From Vibrio viridaestus (GTDB lineage Bacteria; Pseudomonadota; Gammaproteobacteria; Enterobacterales; Vibrionaceae): a stretch of 64,000 nucleotides of DNA. The notes below the pieces were generated by a model. It did no database searches, was not told the origin of the DNA, and saw only the letters and a list, made by a program, of their open reading frames with translations. The stretch covers positions 372,001 to 436,000 of the forward strand of contig NZ_RJVQ01000001.1 in the NCBI RefSeq assembly GCF_003856525.1, written 5' to 3'. Below, in pieces: positions 34,826-44,645 of the stretch. The translations under genes and the position numbers were made by a program. Numbering within the stretch: the first letter of the stretch is position 1; each line of letters begins with the position of its first letter.

Positions 34826-35863
34826 ATGAGCAAGAAATTTGGGAAAATTATCGGTCTAAGCCTCGTAATGTCTTCAGCGTTGCTGGCCGCAAATGTGCAA
34901 GCTGAAGAAACACTCAATCTATACAACTGGGGTGAGTACATTAACCCCGAAGTATTAAAAAAATTCACTGAGCAAACTGGCATAAAAGTGACTTTGGACA
35001 CCTACTCTTCTAACGAAGAAATGTTGGCAAAACTTCAGGCTGGAGCCAAAGGTTACGATATCGTTTTTCCTTCAGTACACATGCAGGACATCATGGCGCA
35101 GCTTGGTTTACTGGAAAAAACGAACATCAACGAATATGCAGGCTTTAGCCATATCGATAAGAGTTTCTTAAAAGCTAAGTCCGATCCTAAAGGTGAATAC
35201 TGTCTACCTTATGCATGGGGAACCGTCGGTATCGTTTACAACAAGAAACAAGTAGCCAAACTGGATTCGTGGGACGATTTCTTTAAGCTTCCAGAGCAAA
35301 ACAAAAAAATCGCAATGCTCGATGAAATGCGTGAAGTCATCAGTGTCGGCTTAATTAAAAATGGAAAAAGCGTAAACACAACAGATCGTGATGATTTGAA
35401 ACTCGCGCAAGACTACATCATCAAACAAAAACCGCACGTATCCTCCTTTACTTATGACAGTATTCCATTGGTTCAATCTGGTGATATTGCCGCGGCACAG
35501 TGGTATGTAGGCGCAATGCTCTATGTTTTCCAACACCCGGATGATTTAGCGTATGTGATTCCTAAAGAAGGTGCCACGATGTATCAGGAAGACATGTGTG
35601 TTCTCAAGTCTGCACCGAATAAAGACAACGCCAAGAAATTCCTCGAGTTCTTTACTCAACCTGAAATAGCGGCTCTGAATGCCAAACAACAAACCAATGG
35701 TACAGCGAACAAAGACGCTATCGCCCTATTGCCGGATTATATCCGAACTAATCCCGCAATTAACCCACCAGCAGATGTGAGAGCTAAATTGCAACTGTTC
35801 GAAGAACTGGGCAAAGGTATCAAACTTTACGATCGTGTTTGGACCAAAATTCGTACTCACTAA
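34826..35863 (+). CDS. Spermidine/putrescine-type periplasmic binding protein
   Basis: The 345-residue precursor has a Sec signal peptide ending near VQAEE (about residue 27). The PotD/PotF fold follows: LNLYNWGEYINPEVL, GYDIVFPS, LPYAWGTVGIVYNKK near 130, and IPKEGATMYQEDMCVLK near 245. It binds a cationic polyamine-like ligand in the periplasm. The start at 34826 has GGGAAAGG upstream and gives a proper signal. It is the first gene of a five-gene operon (binding protein, ATPase, two permeases, S58 peptidase). True spermidine or putrescine specificity is uncertain because the peptidase partner suggests a peptide- or amide-linked substrate. Confidence 0.85.
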   Translation: MSKKFGKIIGLSLVMSSALLAANVQAEETLNLYNWGEYINPEVLKKFTEQTGIKVTLDTYSSNEEMLAKLQAGAKGYDIVFPSVHMQDIMAQLGLLEKTNINEYAGFSHIDKSFLKAKSDPKGEYCLPYAWGTVGIVYNKKQVAKLDSWDDFFKLPEQNKKIAMLDEMREVISVGLIKNGKSVNTTDRDDLKLAQDYIIKQKPHVSSFTYDSIPLVQSGDIAAAQWYVGAMLYVFQHPDDLAYVIPKEGATMYQEDMCVLKSAPNKDNAKKFLEFFTQPEIAALNAKQQTNGTANKDAIALLPDYIRTNPAINPPADVRAKLQLFEELGKGIKLYDRVWTKIRTH

Positions 35864-35920
35864 GCCTTTATCATAGCGGGCTTGCCCGCTATCCCTAACT
35901 GATGTATTTAAGGTGAGCCT

Positions 35921-37042
35921 ATGTCTTTTACACCTGTTACTGACTATATTCGAATCCGCCGAGCGTACCGACAATTCACCACGCCTGAAGGCAGCCCAAT
36001 AAAAGCTCTCGATGGAATCGATTTACGTATTGCACAAAATGAGTTTATCACGCTACTTGGCCCGTCTGGCTGCGGCAAAACCACACTTCTAAAAACGATC
36101 GCGGGCTTCGAACGAATAGATTCAGGCGATATCTTGATCGATGGCCAATCCATTGCAAGTCAACCACCACATAAGCGCCTAGTGAATACCGTATTTCAAT
36201 CCTATGCGCTTTTTCCACACATGACGGTTGAAGATAATGTTGGGTACAGCCTGGATATCAAAAACGTCAAAAAGGATGAACGGAATCAACAAGTACAAGA
36301 CATTTTAGACATGGTTGGGCTAGCCGGAATGGAAAAGCGTTTTCCAGCCCAATTATCTGGCGGCCAACAACAACGTGTTGCCTTAGCAAGAGCCGTCATT
36401 AACCGCCCTAAATTACTTTTATTAGATGAACCACTTTCTGCATTAGATAAAAACCTGCGCTTAAAGATGCAGCTTGAATTGAAACGTCTGCAAACTGAGT
36501 TAGGTATCTGCTTCATTTTTGTCACCCACGATCAACAAGAAGCACTTACGATGTCAGACAGGATTGTCGTACTCAATAACGGCAAGATTCAGCAAATCGG
36601 TACGCCGGATGATATTTATCATCGTCCGCAAAATACATTCGTTGCCAACTTTATCGGCGAGAGTAATTTATTTGAAGGAAAGATCATTCAAAAAAATAAT
36701 GGCGAGACCATTACCTCATGTGATGGTATCACTTTATTTACTGGCCCAACCGATGCTGAAACCGGAGCTGAACAGCGAATATTGATCCGCCCAGAGCACT
36801 TTTCACTATCGTGTATTGATGGGGAGTCGGCGCTGCATCATCTGACTCTGACAATCAAAGAGATCGTGTTTGTCGGTACTGACTATCAACTTCACGGCAC
36901 ACTGCAAAATGGCAAAGAAATATCCGCCTTAGTTCGTACCGATGGTGATAGCTATCATGTAGGTCAGACCATTCCGATTTATTACCGAAGTTCTTCTGCC
37001 CATGTCCTCTCCAAAGAAAAAGCTCTGGAGGATGCCGCATGA
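35921..37042 (+). CDS. Polyamine-type ABC transporter ATPase (PotA-like)
   Basis: The 373-residue ATPase has Walker A GPSGCGKTT near residue 47, the signature LSGGQQQR near 145 and Walker B LLDEPLSALD near 166. A C-terminal TOBE-type regulatory domain follows (about 285-365). This is the PotA/PotG class that energises polyamine import. Its last 4 bp overlap the first permease gene, showing translational coupling. It lies 57 bp after the binding-protein gene. Family assignment is firm; the substrate follows that of the binding protein and is unproven. Confidence 0.9.
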   Translation: MSFTPVTDYIRIRRAYRQFTTPEGSPIKALDGIDLRIAQNEFITLLGPSGCGKTTLLKTIAGFERIDSGDILIDGQSIASQPPHKRLVNTVFQSYALFPHMTVEDNVGYSLDIKNVKKDERNQQVQDILDMVGLAGMEKRFPAQLSGGQQQRVALARAVINRPKLLLLDEPLSALDKNLRLKMQLELKRLQTELGICFIFVTHDQQEALTMSDRIVVLNNGKIQQIGTPDDIYHRPQNTFVANFIGESNLFEGKIIQKNNGETITSCDGITLFTGPTDAETGAEQRILIRPEHFSLSCIDGESALHHLTLTIKEIVFVGTDYQLHGTLQNGKEISALVRTDGDSYHVGQTIPIYYRSSSAHVLSKEKALEDAA

Positions 37043-37929
37043 GAACGTTGTCACGTAAGCAAATGATGATTTTCGGGTTATTAACTCCGACATCACTCTT
37101 CTTATTCGTTTTTTTCATTATTCCTTTGCTTATCATGCTTACGTACAGCTTTCTGGAACCCGGCTTGTATGGTGGCGTCGAATGGAATTTCTATCATTGG
37201 AACTACGGACGCATCTTTGGATGGGCAGACGGTTTTTACGAAGAGTTTGACAGCGTCTATCTGGAAATCTTGGGTCGCTCAGTGGCACTGGCATTCGCCA
37301 CAGTTGTCTGTACTCTCGTCATTTGTTATCCGGTTGCTTTCTGGATGACAACATTATCTAAGAGAGATAAAGCCTTTTTTGTCCTTCTCATCACACTGCC
37401 CTTTTTTGCCAGCATGATTGTACGCCTCTATGCTTGGGTCCTCATTTTGCGTGACTCAGGCTTTGCTAGCCAGTTTTTACAATGGCTGGGTATCATTAAG
37501 GAACCGCTAAATCTGATGTTTACGGGTACCGCCGTGATCATTGGGATGGTCTATATCTTTATCCCGTTTATGTTTTTACCGATTTATTCAAGTGTTGAGA
37601 AGCTCGATAAAACGTTAATCCAAGCATCTCAAGACCTAGGCGCATCGCCTTTTACAACATTCCGTCGCATTGTTATCCCAATGACGCTACCCGGTGTAAT
37701 GGCAGGTTCAGTATTAGTGTTCATTCCAAGCCTGGGGAACTTTGTCGTCCCTGACCTATTAGGTGGTTCAAAAGTCCTGATGATCGGTAATATGGTTGAG
37801 CAACAGTTTCTCTATGCGCGTAACTGGCCATTTGGAGCTGCTCTATCCATGGTGATTACGCTATTTATGCTCATTCTGTTAGCGGTCTTTTTATACCGTT
37901 CTAACATAGAAAACGATGCCAAGCAGTAG
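37039..37929 (+). CDS. Polyamine-type ABC permease (PotB-like)
   Basis: The 296-residue inner-membrane protein has about six helices. The cytoplasmic EAA loop that contacts the ATPase reads QASQDLGASPFTTFRRIVIPMTLPG near residues 195-219. This is the larger of two permease subunits, like PotB/PotH. It overlaps the ATPase gene by 4 bp and is followed after 9 bp by the second permease. Together they form the channel through which the ligand of the PotD-like protein passes. Confidence 0.88.
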   Translation: MRTLSRKQMMIFGLLTPTSLFLFVFFIIPLLIMLTYSFLEPGLYGGVEWNFYHWNYGRIFGWADGFYEEFDSVYLEILGRSVALAFATVVCTLVICYPVAFWMTTLSKRDKAFFVLLITLPFFASMIVRLYAWVLILRDSGFASQFLQWLGIIKEPLNLMFTGTAVIIGMVYIFIPFMFLPIYSSVEKLDKTLIQASQDLGASPFTTFRRIVIPMTLPGVMAGSVLVFIPSLGNFVVPDLLGGSKVLMIGNMVEQQFLYARNWPFGAALSMVITLFMLILLAVFLYRSNIENDAKQ

Positions 37930-37938
37930 GAGTAGAAC

Positions 37939-38781
37939 ATGGGAAACTCAACAATTTTAAGCAAGCTACTTTCTACTTCTTATAGCGCGCTATTTTTTAT
38001 CTTTCTCTACGCACCAGTCATACTCATTGTGCTGTATTCATTTAATGCTAACCCAATCAATATCATGATCTGGGATGGATTCACTCTAGATTGGTATAAA
38101 ACCATCTTCGGTATGAGCACCGAGTTGAGTTCGAATTCAGCGTATGTGGACTCCACCGGCCAACTACTAAATGCGTTGGTGAATAGTCTTATCGTTGCTT
38201 TAAGCGCCACGGTAATATCAACTTTGCTCGGCACTTCAGCGGCTCTATCCATCGCCCGTTATCGTTTTAAACTACAGCCTTTTTATCGGCTACTCATGTA
38301 CACACCGATGGTGATGCCTGATATTGTATTAGGTATTGCACTGCTCATTTTCTTTGTTGGCATCGGAATTTCTCTTGGCACAACCACAATCATTATTGGT
38401 CATTGCACTTTCCTGACCAGCTATGTTTTTGTCGTTGTCAGTGCTCGTCTGGCTGGAATGAACCCTGTACTTGAAGATGCTTCTGCCGACTTGGGAGCCA
38501 ATGAGTGGCAAACATTCAAACGAATCACACTACCACTGATTCTCCCGGGTATCGTTGGGGGAGCCTTACTCAGCTTTATCATTTCCATGGATGACTTGGT
38601 TATCACTTACTTTATCAGTGGTGTTGATTCCACAACTTTGCCTGTCTTCATATTGAGTATGATCAGACGCGGCGTCAAACCTGAAATTAATGCTATTGCA
38701 ACGCTCATGTTGTTGTTTTCAATCATTATCGCAACGGCTGGAATCTATTTTAGATCGAAAAACGCACCTTCCAGCAAATAA
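37939..38781 (+). CDS. Polyamine-type ABC permease (PotC-like)
   Basis: The 280-residue protein has about six membrane helices and the EAA loop DASADLGANEWQTFKRITLPLILPG near residues 176-200, as in PotC/PotI. It forms a heterodimer with the upstream permease. GGAG precedes the start codon. The S58 peptidase gene starts 18 bp after its stop, so the peptidase should be co-expressed. Confidence 0.88.
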   Translation: MGNSTILSKLLSTSYSALFFIFLYAPVILIVLYSFNANPINIMIWDGFTLDWYKTIFGMSTELSSNSAYVDSTGQLLNALVNSLIVALSATVISTLLGTSAALSIARYRFKLQPFYRLLMYTPMVMPDIVLGIALLIFFVGIGISLGTTTIIIGHCTFLTSYVFVVVSARLAGMNPVLEDASADLGANEWQTFKRITLPLILPGIVGGALLSFIISMDDLVITYFISGVDSTTLPVFILSMIRRGVKPEINAIATLMLLFSIIIATAGIYFRSKNAPSSK

Positions 38782-38799
38782 GGCAAATGGAGTTGGCTT

Positions 38800-39897
38800 A
38801 TGAAAGAAAAATTAAGAGCGAGAGAATTGGGCTTACCTTTCCCTGGCGTCACTGGAAAGTACAATGCCATCACAGATGTTCCTGGTGTTCTCGTCGGCTA
38901 CACGACTTTAATTGATAATAACCCTCGTTCTCCTGCAAGAACAGGCGTCACTGCTATTCTGCCTCGTGGTTACGACAAAACACCCAAGCCGGTGTGGGCT
39001 GGCACGTTTGCCCTTAATGGAAACGGAGAAATGACTGGCACCCACTGGATTCAGGATGGTGGTTACTTTACTGGTCCAGTCATGATCACCAACTCACATG
39101 GCGTTGGTATAACCCATCACGCCGCTGTCAAGTGGATGATTGAGCAGTATAAAAACGAATGGGAACAGAACCATCTATGGGCAATGCCTGTGGTAGCTGA
39201 AACGTACGATGGCATATTAAATGACATTAACGCCATGCATGTAACAGAAGCTGACGCAAGACATGCGTTAGAGAACGCACAAAGTGGAACCGTGGTAGAG
39301 GGCAACGTTGGTGGCGGGACTGGCATGATTGCGTATGATTTCAAAGGCGGCACAGGTACGTCATCTCGCCTGATTAATCTTGATGGCGATACTTATACTG
39401 TCGCAACATTAGTGCAAGCCAATCATGGTATTCGTCCATGGCTGTCCGTGCTCGGTGCACCGATAGGTCAGTTTCTACCCAAAGATAGAATCCATACTAA
39501 GTCAGAACAAGGTTCTATCATTGTCGTTATCGCAACGGATGCACCAATGGCTCCTCATCAGTTACGTCGCTTAGCCAAGCGAGCAGCCATCGGTATCGGT
39601 CGCAATGGTTCTCCTGGAGGGAATAACTCTGGTGATATATTTCTGGCATTTAGTACTGCTAATGAACAGCCCTTACCGCAATTATCAGGAACCTATCGCA
39701 CAATGACCTGCTTAAACGACGAGGTGTTTGATGCGTTTTATCAGGCAGCTGTAGAGAGTGTCGAGGAGTCAGTGATTAATGCTATGGTCGCCGCAGAGGA
39801 TACTCCGACCTTTAAACAGCCCGCGGGAACAATTTGTCGAGCCATTGATCCGAAACAACTCGTTGAGCTTGTCGATTCATTCCATCGAACCTCTTAA
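38800..39897 (+). CDS. S58-family aminopeptidase (DmpA/BapA-like), self-processing
   Basis: The 365-residue cytoplasmic protein belongs to peptidase family S58 (DmpA L-aminopeptidase/D-amidase-esterase and BapA beta-peptidyl aminopeptidase). The precursor cleaves itself before a nucleophilic Ser to give alpha and beta chains. Here the site is Asn276-Ser277 in GGNNSGDIF. Other family blocks are ITDVPGVLVGYTTL near residue 25, NSHGVGITHHAAVKW near 97, and EGNVGGGTGM near 167. It is the last gene of the polyamine-type importer operon, so it probably processes the imported compound, such as an N-terminally blocked, beta- or D-amino-acid peptide or amide (inference). A terminator follows. Confidence 0.88.
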   Translation: MKEKLRARELGLPFPGVTGKYNAITDVPGVLVGYTTLIDNNPRSPARTGVTAILPRGYDKTPKPVWAGTFALNGNGEMTGTHWIQDGGYFTGPVMITNSHGVGITHHAAVKWMIEQYKNEWEQNHLWAMPVVAETYDGILNDINAMHVTEADARHALENAQSGTVVEGNVGGGTGMIAYDFKGGTGTSSRLINLDGDTYTVATLVQANHGIRPWLSVLGAPIGQFLPKDRIHTKSEQGSIIVVIATDAPMAPHQLRRLAKRAAIGIGRNGSPGGNNSGDIFLAFSTANEQPLPQLSGTYRTMTCLNDEVFDAFYQAAVESVEESVINAMVAAEDTPTFKQPAGTICRAIDPKQLVELVDSFHRTS

Positions 39898-39908
39898 CTT
39901 AGATTACG

Positions 39909-39935
39909 AAAAAGGCGAGCTTAACGCTCGCCTCA
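39909..39935. terminator. Bidirectional terminator between the S58 gene and the 625-residue membrane protein gene
   Basis: AGGCGAGC and GCTCGCCT form an 8-bp stem with a TTAAC loop. A-rich sequence on the left gives a T-run for the minus-strand gene; the plus side is less T-rich. Confidence 0.75.
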
Positions 39936-39938
39936 TAT

Positions 39939-41816
39939 TTAACTTTCGCTTTCTTCAGTGCGCTGAATGTATCCGCCCGCTTCTTCTTTCAAACGTTGTT
40001 GTTCATTATCCGCTGTTGAGGTTGCTCTAGACTGCTGATTTATCTCGTATATCTGCGATGCATTCCGCAGATCTCTTTCACTGGTAATCGAAGCGATAGA
40101 TTCTCTGTCTTTAAGGAAGCTCATAATGTCATCTTTGATACTATTAAGCTCCTCATCGCTTTTGTGCATTTCAAGAATATAACGAGGAAACTCAAGATTA
40201 CGCATTCCAGATGAAGCAAATGTGCTGGTCACTAATCTTGATACTACTACCCAAGGCGTGATACTTGAGCGAACCAATGTATTTTCAGAACGAGTAGAAT
40301 CGTGAATACTCGCACCTGTCGATATTTTAGACTCAGTAAACGTACCCTCGATCTTCATATAAATCAGGTTACTCTCAAATAACATTTCAGCGTAGAACAA
40401 ATGTCCCACACGCAGCAGAATCCGAGCGAATGCATAAACGAATCCGGTTATTAATATGTAGTGAATAACCGGGCTGAGATCGTTTTGGGAAAGCACAGAG
40501 AACTGTTTCAAGCTTAGTGCCCCCAAGCCACCCATCGCCTTCACCGCAACATAAAAGTCAACCACAGCATAGGCAAGTGCAACAAACAATATTGAAGCGA
40601 CTACATACAAGAAACCACCTAACACAACTGAAACAAGCCTGGTTGTGTCAAACACCTTACCCATTTCAACCGCTTTATACTGCGGCTGGACTTCCTGAAT
40701 CATTTCTCCGTGAAATGCTCCTTTACCCGCCACTTGCTCGATAGGATTAGGAGGTAACTCTTCATACACTCGGTTAGGAACTTCTTTATAACGACGATTC
40801 GCCATAACCAAGTTATCAAGATTGATGAAAATTTCATTGGGATGTACTGATTCCTGCCAGTTTTCCCGTAGTTCTGAAACTTCTACCACAGGTTCCGTTA
40901 GCTCAAGTCGACGACGTAACATGATAACGGCAATAGTGGTCACAATCACGCCAGCAATGCAGGCTCCGAATATGTACAGAATTGGGTAAAGTGAAGGAAT
41001 CGCATCTCTGATTTGGTCAAGATCTTTTGTCGTAAGCGAAAACAGATCCATCCCATATTTAATCAACACTGCGGCAATAACTGGAATTAAAATTGCGGCG
41101 GCAATCGTTTTTGCTAGCTCTTTTGTACCAAAGCTAGATACGTATTTTTGACCTTGTCTAGTAACCGAAATCCGCTCTCCTGCAGAAAGCCACACTTTGA
41201 GCAAATGGAATACAACGTAAACAGAATAGACCGGGAAAATATAGTCACCTAGTTCCCCAGTAAACCCGGCTAAGGTAACAAACGCAATCAAACCGTAGAC
41301 AACAAATATAATCAGTGTACTTACCCATGCCGAACAAAGGTACTGTCCCAAATTGCGAACCATATAAGGCATGAACAAGAGTTTGGGAGTCACCGTATGC
41401 AACAGCCGCGCTAGAAAACCGTGTGGTTCTTCGAACGTGGTATTTTTGCGGCCAATTAGCATTTCTTTTAAATCATCACTGCTGTAATTCACATAGCTTT
41501 GTTCTTCATGCGCGTTTTTAGATTGTGATTTACTTCGATTCAAAGCAAGTGAAGTGGGATGATTACGCCCGACAAAATAGCGCAACATACTCAGCACTCC
41601 AGCACCAAGAGTATTGAGTCCGAACACCAGAAGTACGAAACCGAATGCGGCTAATATCCAGCCTGATACCATCTCTGTTTTTACGGCTCCCGCCGCAGAT
41701 ATCATAAGATAGAGACTTAATCCTGAGATCACTGCACCAGTGATTGCTCTTACTAGCCCATCTTTTTTAAACGGGTTCTTGATACCCAGATCAATCGACC
41801 CGTAATCAAATGCCAT
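39939..41816 (-). CDS. Large multi-pass membrane protein of unknown function
   Basis: I do not recognise this 625-residue protein. It has two N-terminal helices (about 25-72), a cytoplasmic stretch to about 150 with an Arg-rich segment, then four helices between about 160 and 305. A hydrophilic middle runs to about 400 (PNRVYEELPPNP), followed by two or three more helices (about 405-500) and a charged C-terminal tail of ~120 residues with likely helical content. The start ATG at 41816 has GAGGTATG upstream. It lies between two terminators and is therefore monocistronic, converging with the S58 gene. No catalytic motif is visible. Annotation: hypothetical integral membrane protein. Confidence 0.75.
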   Translation of the reverse strand: MAFDYGSIDLGIKNPFKKDGLVRAITGAVISGLSLYLMISAAGAVKTEMVSGWILAAFGFVLLVFGLNTLGAGVLSMLRYFVGRNHPTSLALNRSKSQSKNAHEEQSYVNYSSDDLKEMLIGRKNTTFEEPHGFLARLLHTVTPKLLFMPYMVRNLGQYLCSAWVSTLIIFVVYGLIAFVTLAGFTGELGDYIFPVYSVYVVFHLLKVWLSAGERISVTRQGQKYVSSFGTKELAKTIAAAILIPVIAAVLIKYGMDLFSLTTKDLDQIRDAIPSLYPILYIFGACIAGVIVTTIAVIMLRRRLELTEPVVEVSELRENWQESVHPNEIFINLDNLVMANRRYKEVPNRVYEELPPNPIEQVAGKGAFHGEMIQEVQPQYKAVEMGKVFDTTRLVSVVLGGFLYVVASILFVALAYAVVDFYVAVKAMGGLGALSLKQFSVLSQNDLSPVIHYILITGFVYAFARILLRVGHLFYAEMLFESNLIYMKIEGTFTESKISTGASIHDSTRSENTLVRSSITPWVVVSRLVTSTFASSGMRNLEFPRYILEMHKSDEELNSIKDDIMSFLKDRESIASITSERDLRNASQIYEINQQSRATSTADNEQQRLKEEAGGYIQRTEESES

Positions 41817-41983
41817 CTTTCATACCTCGTAAACACCTAACACTCGTTGCTGAATTTTAATCAGAGTAATTCAACTAAATGACCCAAGTATTCAGCCCCA
41901 TGTATTTAAAGACAAGATAAATAACAAAAAGATTCCGTTTGGCTTACTTTTTGGACAAGTTGAATGGAAATAATCGCGTAAAT

Positions 41984-42014
41984 AAAAAAAGAGCCGAGTA
42001 TATCTACTCGGCTC
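41984..42014 (-). terminator. Terminator of ggt
   Basis: GAGCCGAGTA and TACTCGGCTC form a perfect 10-bp stem with a TATC loop, followed by seven Ts on the minus strand. Confidence 0.9.
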
Positions 42015-42020
42015 AATACA

Positions 42021-43766
42021 TTAGTCACCCATGGCTATCCCTTCTCGCCGGGGGTCTGCGCCACCAATAAGTTTATCGTCAGATAGAATAATCCCCTGCA
42101 ACCCAGAGTTAAGATCTTTAATATTCACCTTGAATCCCATTGCCTCCAAAGGCTCTTTGAAACGTACAGCCGAGGTGTCCGCTTCTAAATCATAGTCACC
42201 AAAACGGTTTGATAAGTGAGGTAACGATATCGCCGATTGGATATCTAATCCCCAGTCGAAATGAGCAATGAGTGTTGAGGCAACATAGCCGATAATTTGC
42301 GACCCTCCAGGAGACCCCACTGCCATATAAGGTTTATCATCTTTCATGACAATGGTCGGAGCCATTGATGAGCGTGGGCGTTTACCAGGCTCAACTCGGT
42401 TCGCAATCGGGTAACCATCGGAATAGGAAGCAAAAGAAAAATCGGTCAATTCATTGTTCAGTAGAAATCCGTGTGACATGACGCGAGAACCAAAGCCGTT
42501 CTCTATCGTACTGGTCATCGAAATAATATTTCCCTGCTTATCGACAATGACAATCTGCGTCGTACATGGAAATTCGATGGATTGATCATCCGCCATCGCT
42601 ACGCGATTTTTCCACGGAGGTGAACCAGCCTCAACGTCAGTAAGCGCTTTTCCGGGGGTGATGAGTTTGGCTCGAGATGCCAAATAATCCGGGTCAAGTA
42701 ACCCCTCAGGCATTGGAACATAATCCGTATCTGCCATGTATCGGCCGCGGTCAGCAAAAGCTAGACGAGATGCATCGCCGATGATCTGCCACGCTGTAGG
42801 GTCATCTTTACCCATTTTGGCTAAGTCGAAGTGACTGACCATTCCTAAAATCTGACCGATCGTTAGTGCACCAGAACTCGGTGGTCCCATTCCACAGACG
42901 TCATACTGATGATAAGGCGCACAAACTGGTTCTCGTTCAATGACTTTGTACAACGCAAAATCATGCTCAGACAACACACCAGGATTATCGCTGACGCCTT
43001 GTACTTTAGCGGTAATATCTTTTGCTATTTGCCCATGATAAAACGCGCTTTGACCTTGTTCGGCAAGGAGTTTCAACGTATCAGCATAAGGAGTATTGAC
43101 CAGTCGCTCTCCCGCTTTTAAAGGTGTTCCATCTTTATGAAAAAAGTAAGCTCGGGTATCAGGGTATCGACCTAACCTTTCATGGTCATCAGCTATGGCA
43201 CCCGCTAGTCTTGGCGAGACGTCAAAGCCTTGTCTGGCAAGCCTTTCCGCAGGTTGAAATAAATCTGCCCAAGGTTGAGAACCATATTTCTCATGCAGTG
43301 TCGCGATGAGTTTAACCGTACCTGGAGTCCCTACAGAGAGACCGCCAACGACCGCATCGTAAAACTGCAGAGGCTCACCCTTGCTATCCTGAAATAGCTC
43401 GGGCCGAGCATTCATTGGCGCAGTTTCACGACCATCAAAGGTAGTAAGTTTATGCTTTTTAGCGTCGTAATAGACCAGAAACGCTCCGCCTCCCAACCCG
43501 GATGACTGCGGTTCTACGAGTCCCAGAACTGTCTGAACTGCAACCAATGCATCTGCCGCGGTGCCGCCACTCTTAAGAACATCGTAACCTGCTTTTACAG
43601 CCAATGGATTCGCTGCGGCCACCATAAACTGATTCGCCACAACGGATGATTTCATCTCGACAGACTGAGTCGCTTCAGGCGCAACAGAATCTGTGATTTG
43701 TTCGCTTGCTGCAATACTGGATGAAAAGACACACACTGACGTAATAAAAAGTGTTCTTTTAAACAT
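42021..43766 (-). CDS. ggt: Gamma-glutamyltransferase
   Basis: Ggt hydrolyses or transfers the gamma-glutamyl group of glutathione and related compounds in the periplasm. The 581-residue precursor has a Sec signal peptide ending near SIAASE and is processed autocatalytically into two subunits. The conserved region is CTTQIVIVDKQGN near residue 400, where the first Thr of TTQ aligns with the nucleophile. GLGGGAFLVYYD near 93, the DGRETAP oxyanion region and GSPGGSQII near 490 are also present. The gene follows the FecE-like ATPase gene by 105 bp on the same strand and ends in a strong terminator. A functional link to the iron system is not evident. Confidence 0.94.
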   Translation of the reverse strand: MFKRTLFITSVCVFSSSIAASEQITDSVAPEATQSVEMKSSVVANQFMVAAANPLAVKAGYDVLKSGGTAADALVAVQTVLGLVEPQSSGLGGGAFLVYYDAKKHKLTTFDGRETAPMNARPELFQDSKGEPLQFYDAVVGGLSVGTPGTVKLIATLHEKYGSQPWADLFQPAERLARQGFDVSPRLAGAIADDHERLGRYPDTRAYFFHKDGTPLKAGERLVNTPYADTLKLLAEQGQSAFYHGQIAKDITAKVQGVSDNPGVLSEHDFALYKVIEREPVCAPYHQYDVCGMGPPSSGALTIGQILGMVSHFDLAKMGKDDPTAWQIIGDASRLAFADRGRYMADTDYVPMPEGLLDPDYLASRAKLITPGKALTDVEAGSPPWKNRVAMADDQSIEFPCTTQIVIVDKQGNIISMTSTIENGFGSRVMSHGFLLNNELTDFSFASYSDGYPIANRVEPGKRPRSSMAPTIVMKDDKPYMAVGSPGGSQIIGYVASTLIAHFDWGLDIQSAISLPHLSNRFGDYDLEADTSAVRFKEPLEAMGFKVNIKDLNSGLQGIILSDDKLIGGADPRREGIAMGD

Positions 43767-43871
43767 ACTAATCCCTATTTTTATTATCTTTTAACTTCAT
43801 GTTAAATATAGATTTTCTAAGGTTAGTTGTATTAAGAATGTAATACCAATTTGTTTTCTGAGAATTCGTTA

Positions 43872-44645
43872 CTATCTGACGACACAAATCGGCGTTTTGG
43901 AAACAGGATCACGGTGAATCTCAGCATTGAGAGAAAAAACGTCCTCAAGCATCGCACTTGTTAAAACCTGTTCAGGCGTTCCTTCACAAACAATCTGTCC
44001 ATTTTTCATAACGATAAGATAATCGCAATAGCGGCAGGCCTGATTGATATCGTGTAGAACAGTCACAACGGTTTTGTTTTCATCTCGCAAGGACTGCATT
44101 AACTTCATTAGCTCAACCTGATGATTTAAGTCTAAATAAGTCGTTGGTTCATCGAGTAACACAAATTCTGTATCCTGTGCCAATGCCATTGCTAACCACA
44201 CCCTCTGACATTGACCTCCCGAAAGGTCAGTCACTCTCTTTTCTGCCAGACTATCTACCCCCGTTGCTTGCATTGCTTTCTCTATCAACTGGTTATCTTT
44301 ATCAGATAATTGTCCCCAAAAACCTGTGTAGGGACTTCTACCATAACCGACGGCTTCGCGCACAGTAATCCCTTCCGGAGGCAGTTGAGACTGCGGAAGT
44401 AAAGCGAGTGTTTGCGCAAAGCGCTTGGCAGACCACTGCTTGATATTTTGATTATCACACAGGATTTGACCAGATACGGGTATCAGGATTCTGGCGAGGG
44501 ACTTTAACAAGGTTGACTTACCGCAGCCATTAGGTCCGATAAGAGCCGTTATCTTCCCCTGAGGCACAGTGACAGAGACATCACTTACGATAATCGTATC
44601 CTGATAACCAACACAGAGATTTGCCGTAGAAAGTTGTTTTGTCAT
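43872..44645 (-). CDS. fecE: Ferric-siderophore ABC ATPase (FecE/PvuE-like)
   Basis: The 257-residue ATPase shows Walker A GPNGCGKST near residue 37, the signature LSGGQCQR near 143 and Walker B LLDEPTTYLD near 163, of the FepC/FecE class. It is the last subunit of a receptor-FecB-FecC-FecD-FecE order. The start overlaps the FecD stop by 4 bp. Sequence resemblance of all subunits is strongest to FecBCDE (ferric citrate). The vibrioferrin importer PvuBCDE of marine vibrios is a close relative and equally possible. Confidence 0.88.
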   Translation of the reverse strand: MTKQLSTANLCVGYQDTIIVSDVSVTVPQGKITALIGPNGCGKSTLLKSLARILIPVSGQILCDNQNIKQWSAKRFAQTLALLPQSQLPPEGITVREAVGYGRSPYTGFWGQLSDKDNQLIEKAMQATGVDSLAEKRVTDLSGGQCQRVWLAMALAQDTEFVLLDEPTTYLDLNHQVELMKLMQSLRDENKTVVTVLHDINQACRYCDYLIVMKNGQIVCEGTPEQVLTSAMLEDVFSLNAEIHRDPVSKTPICVVR

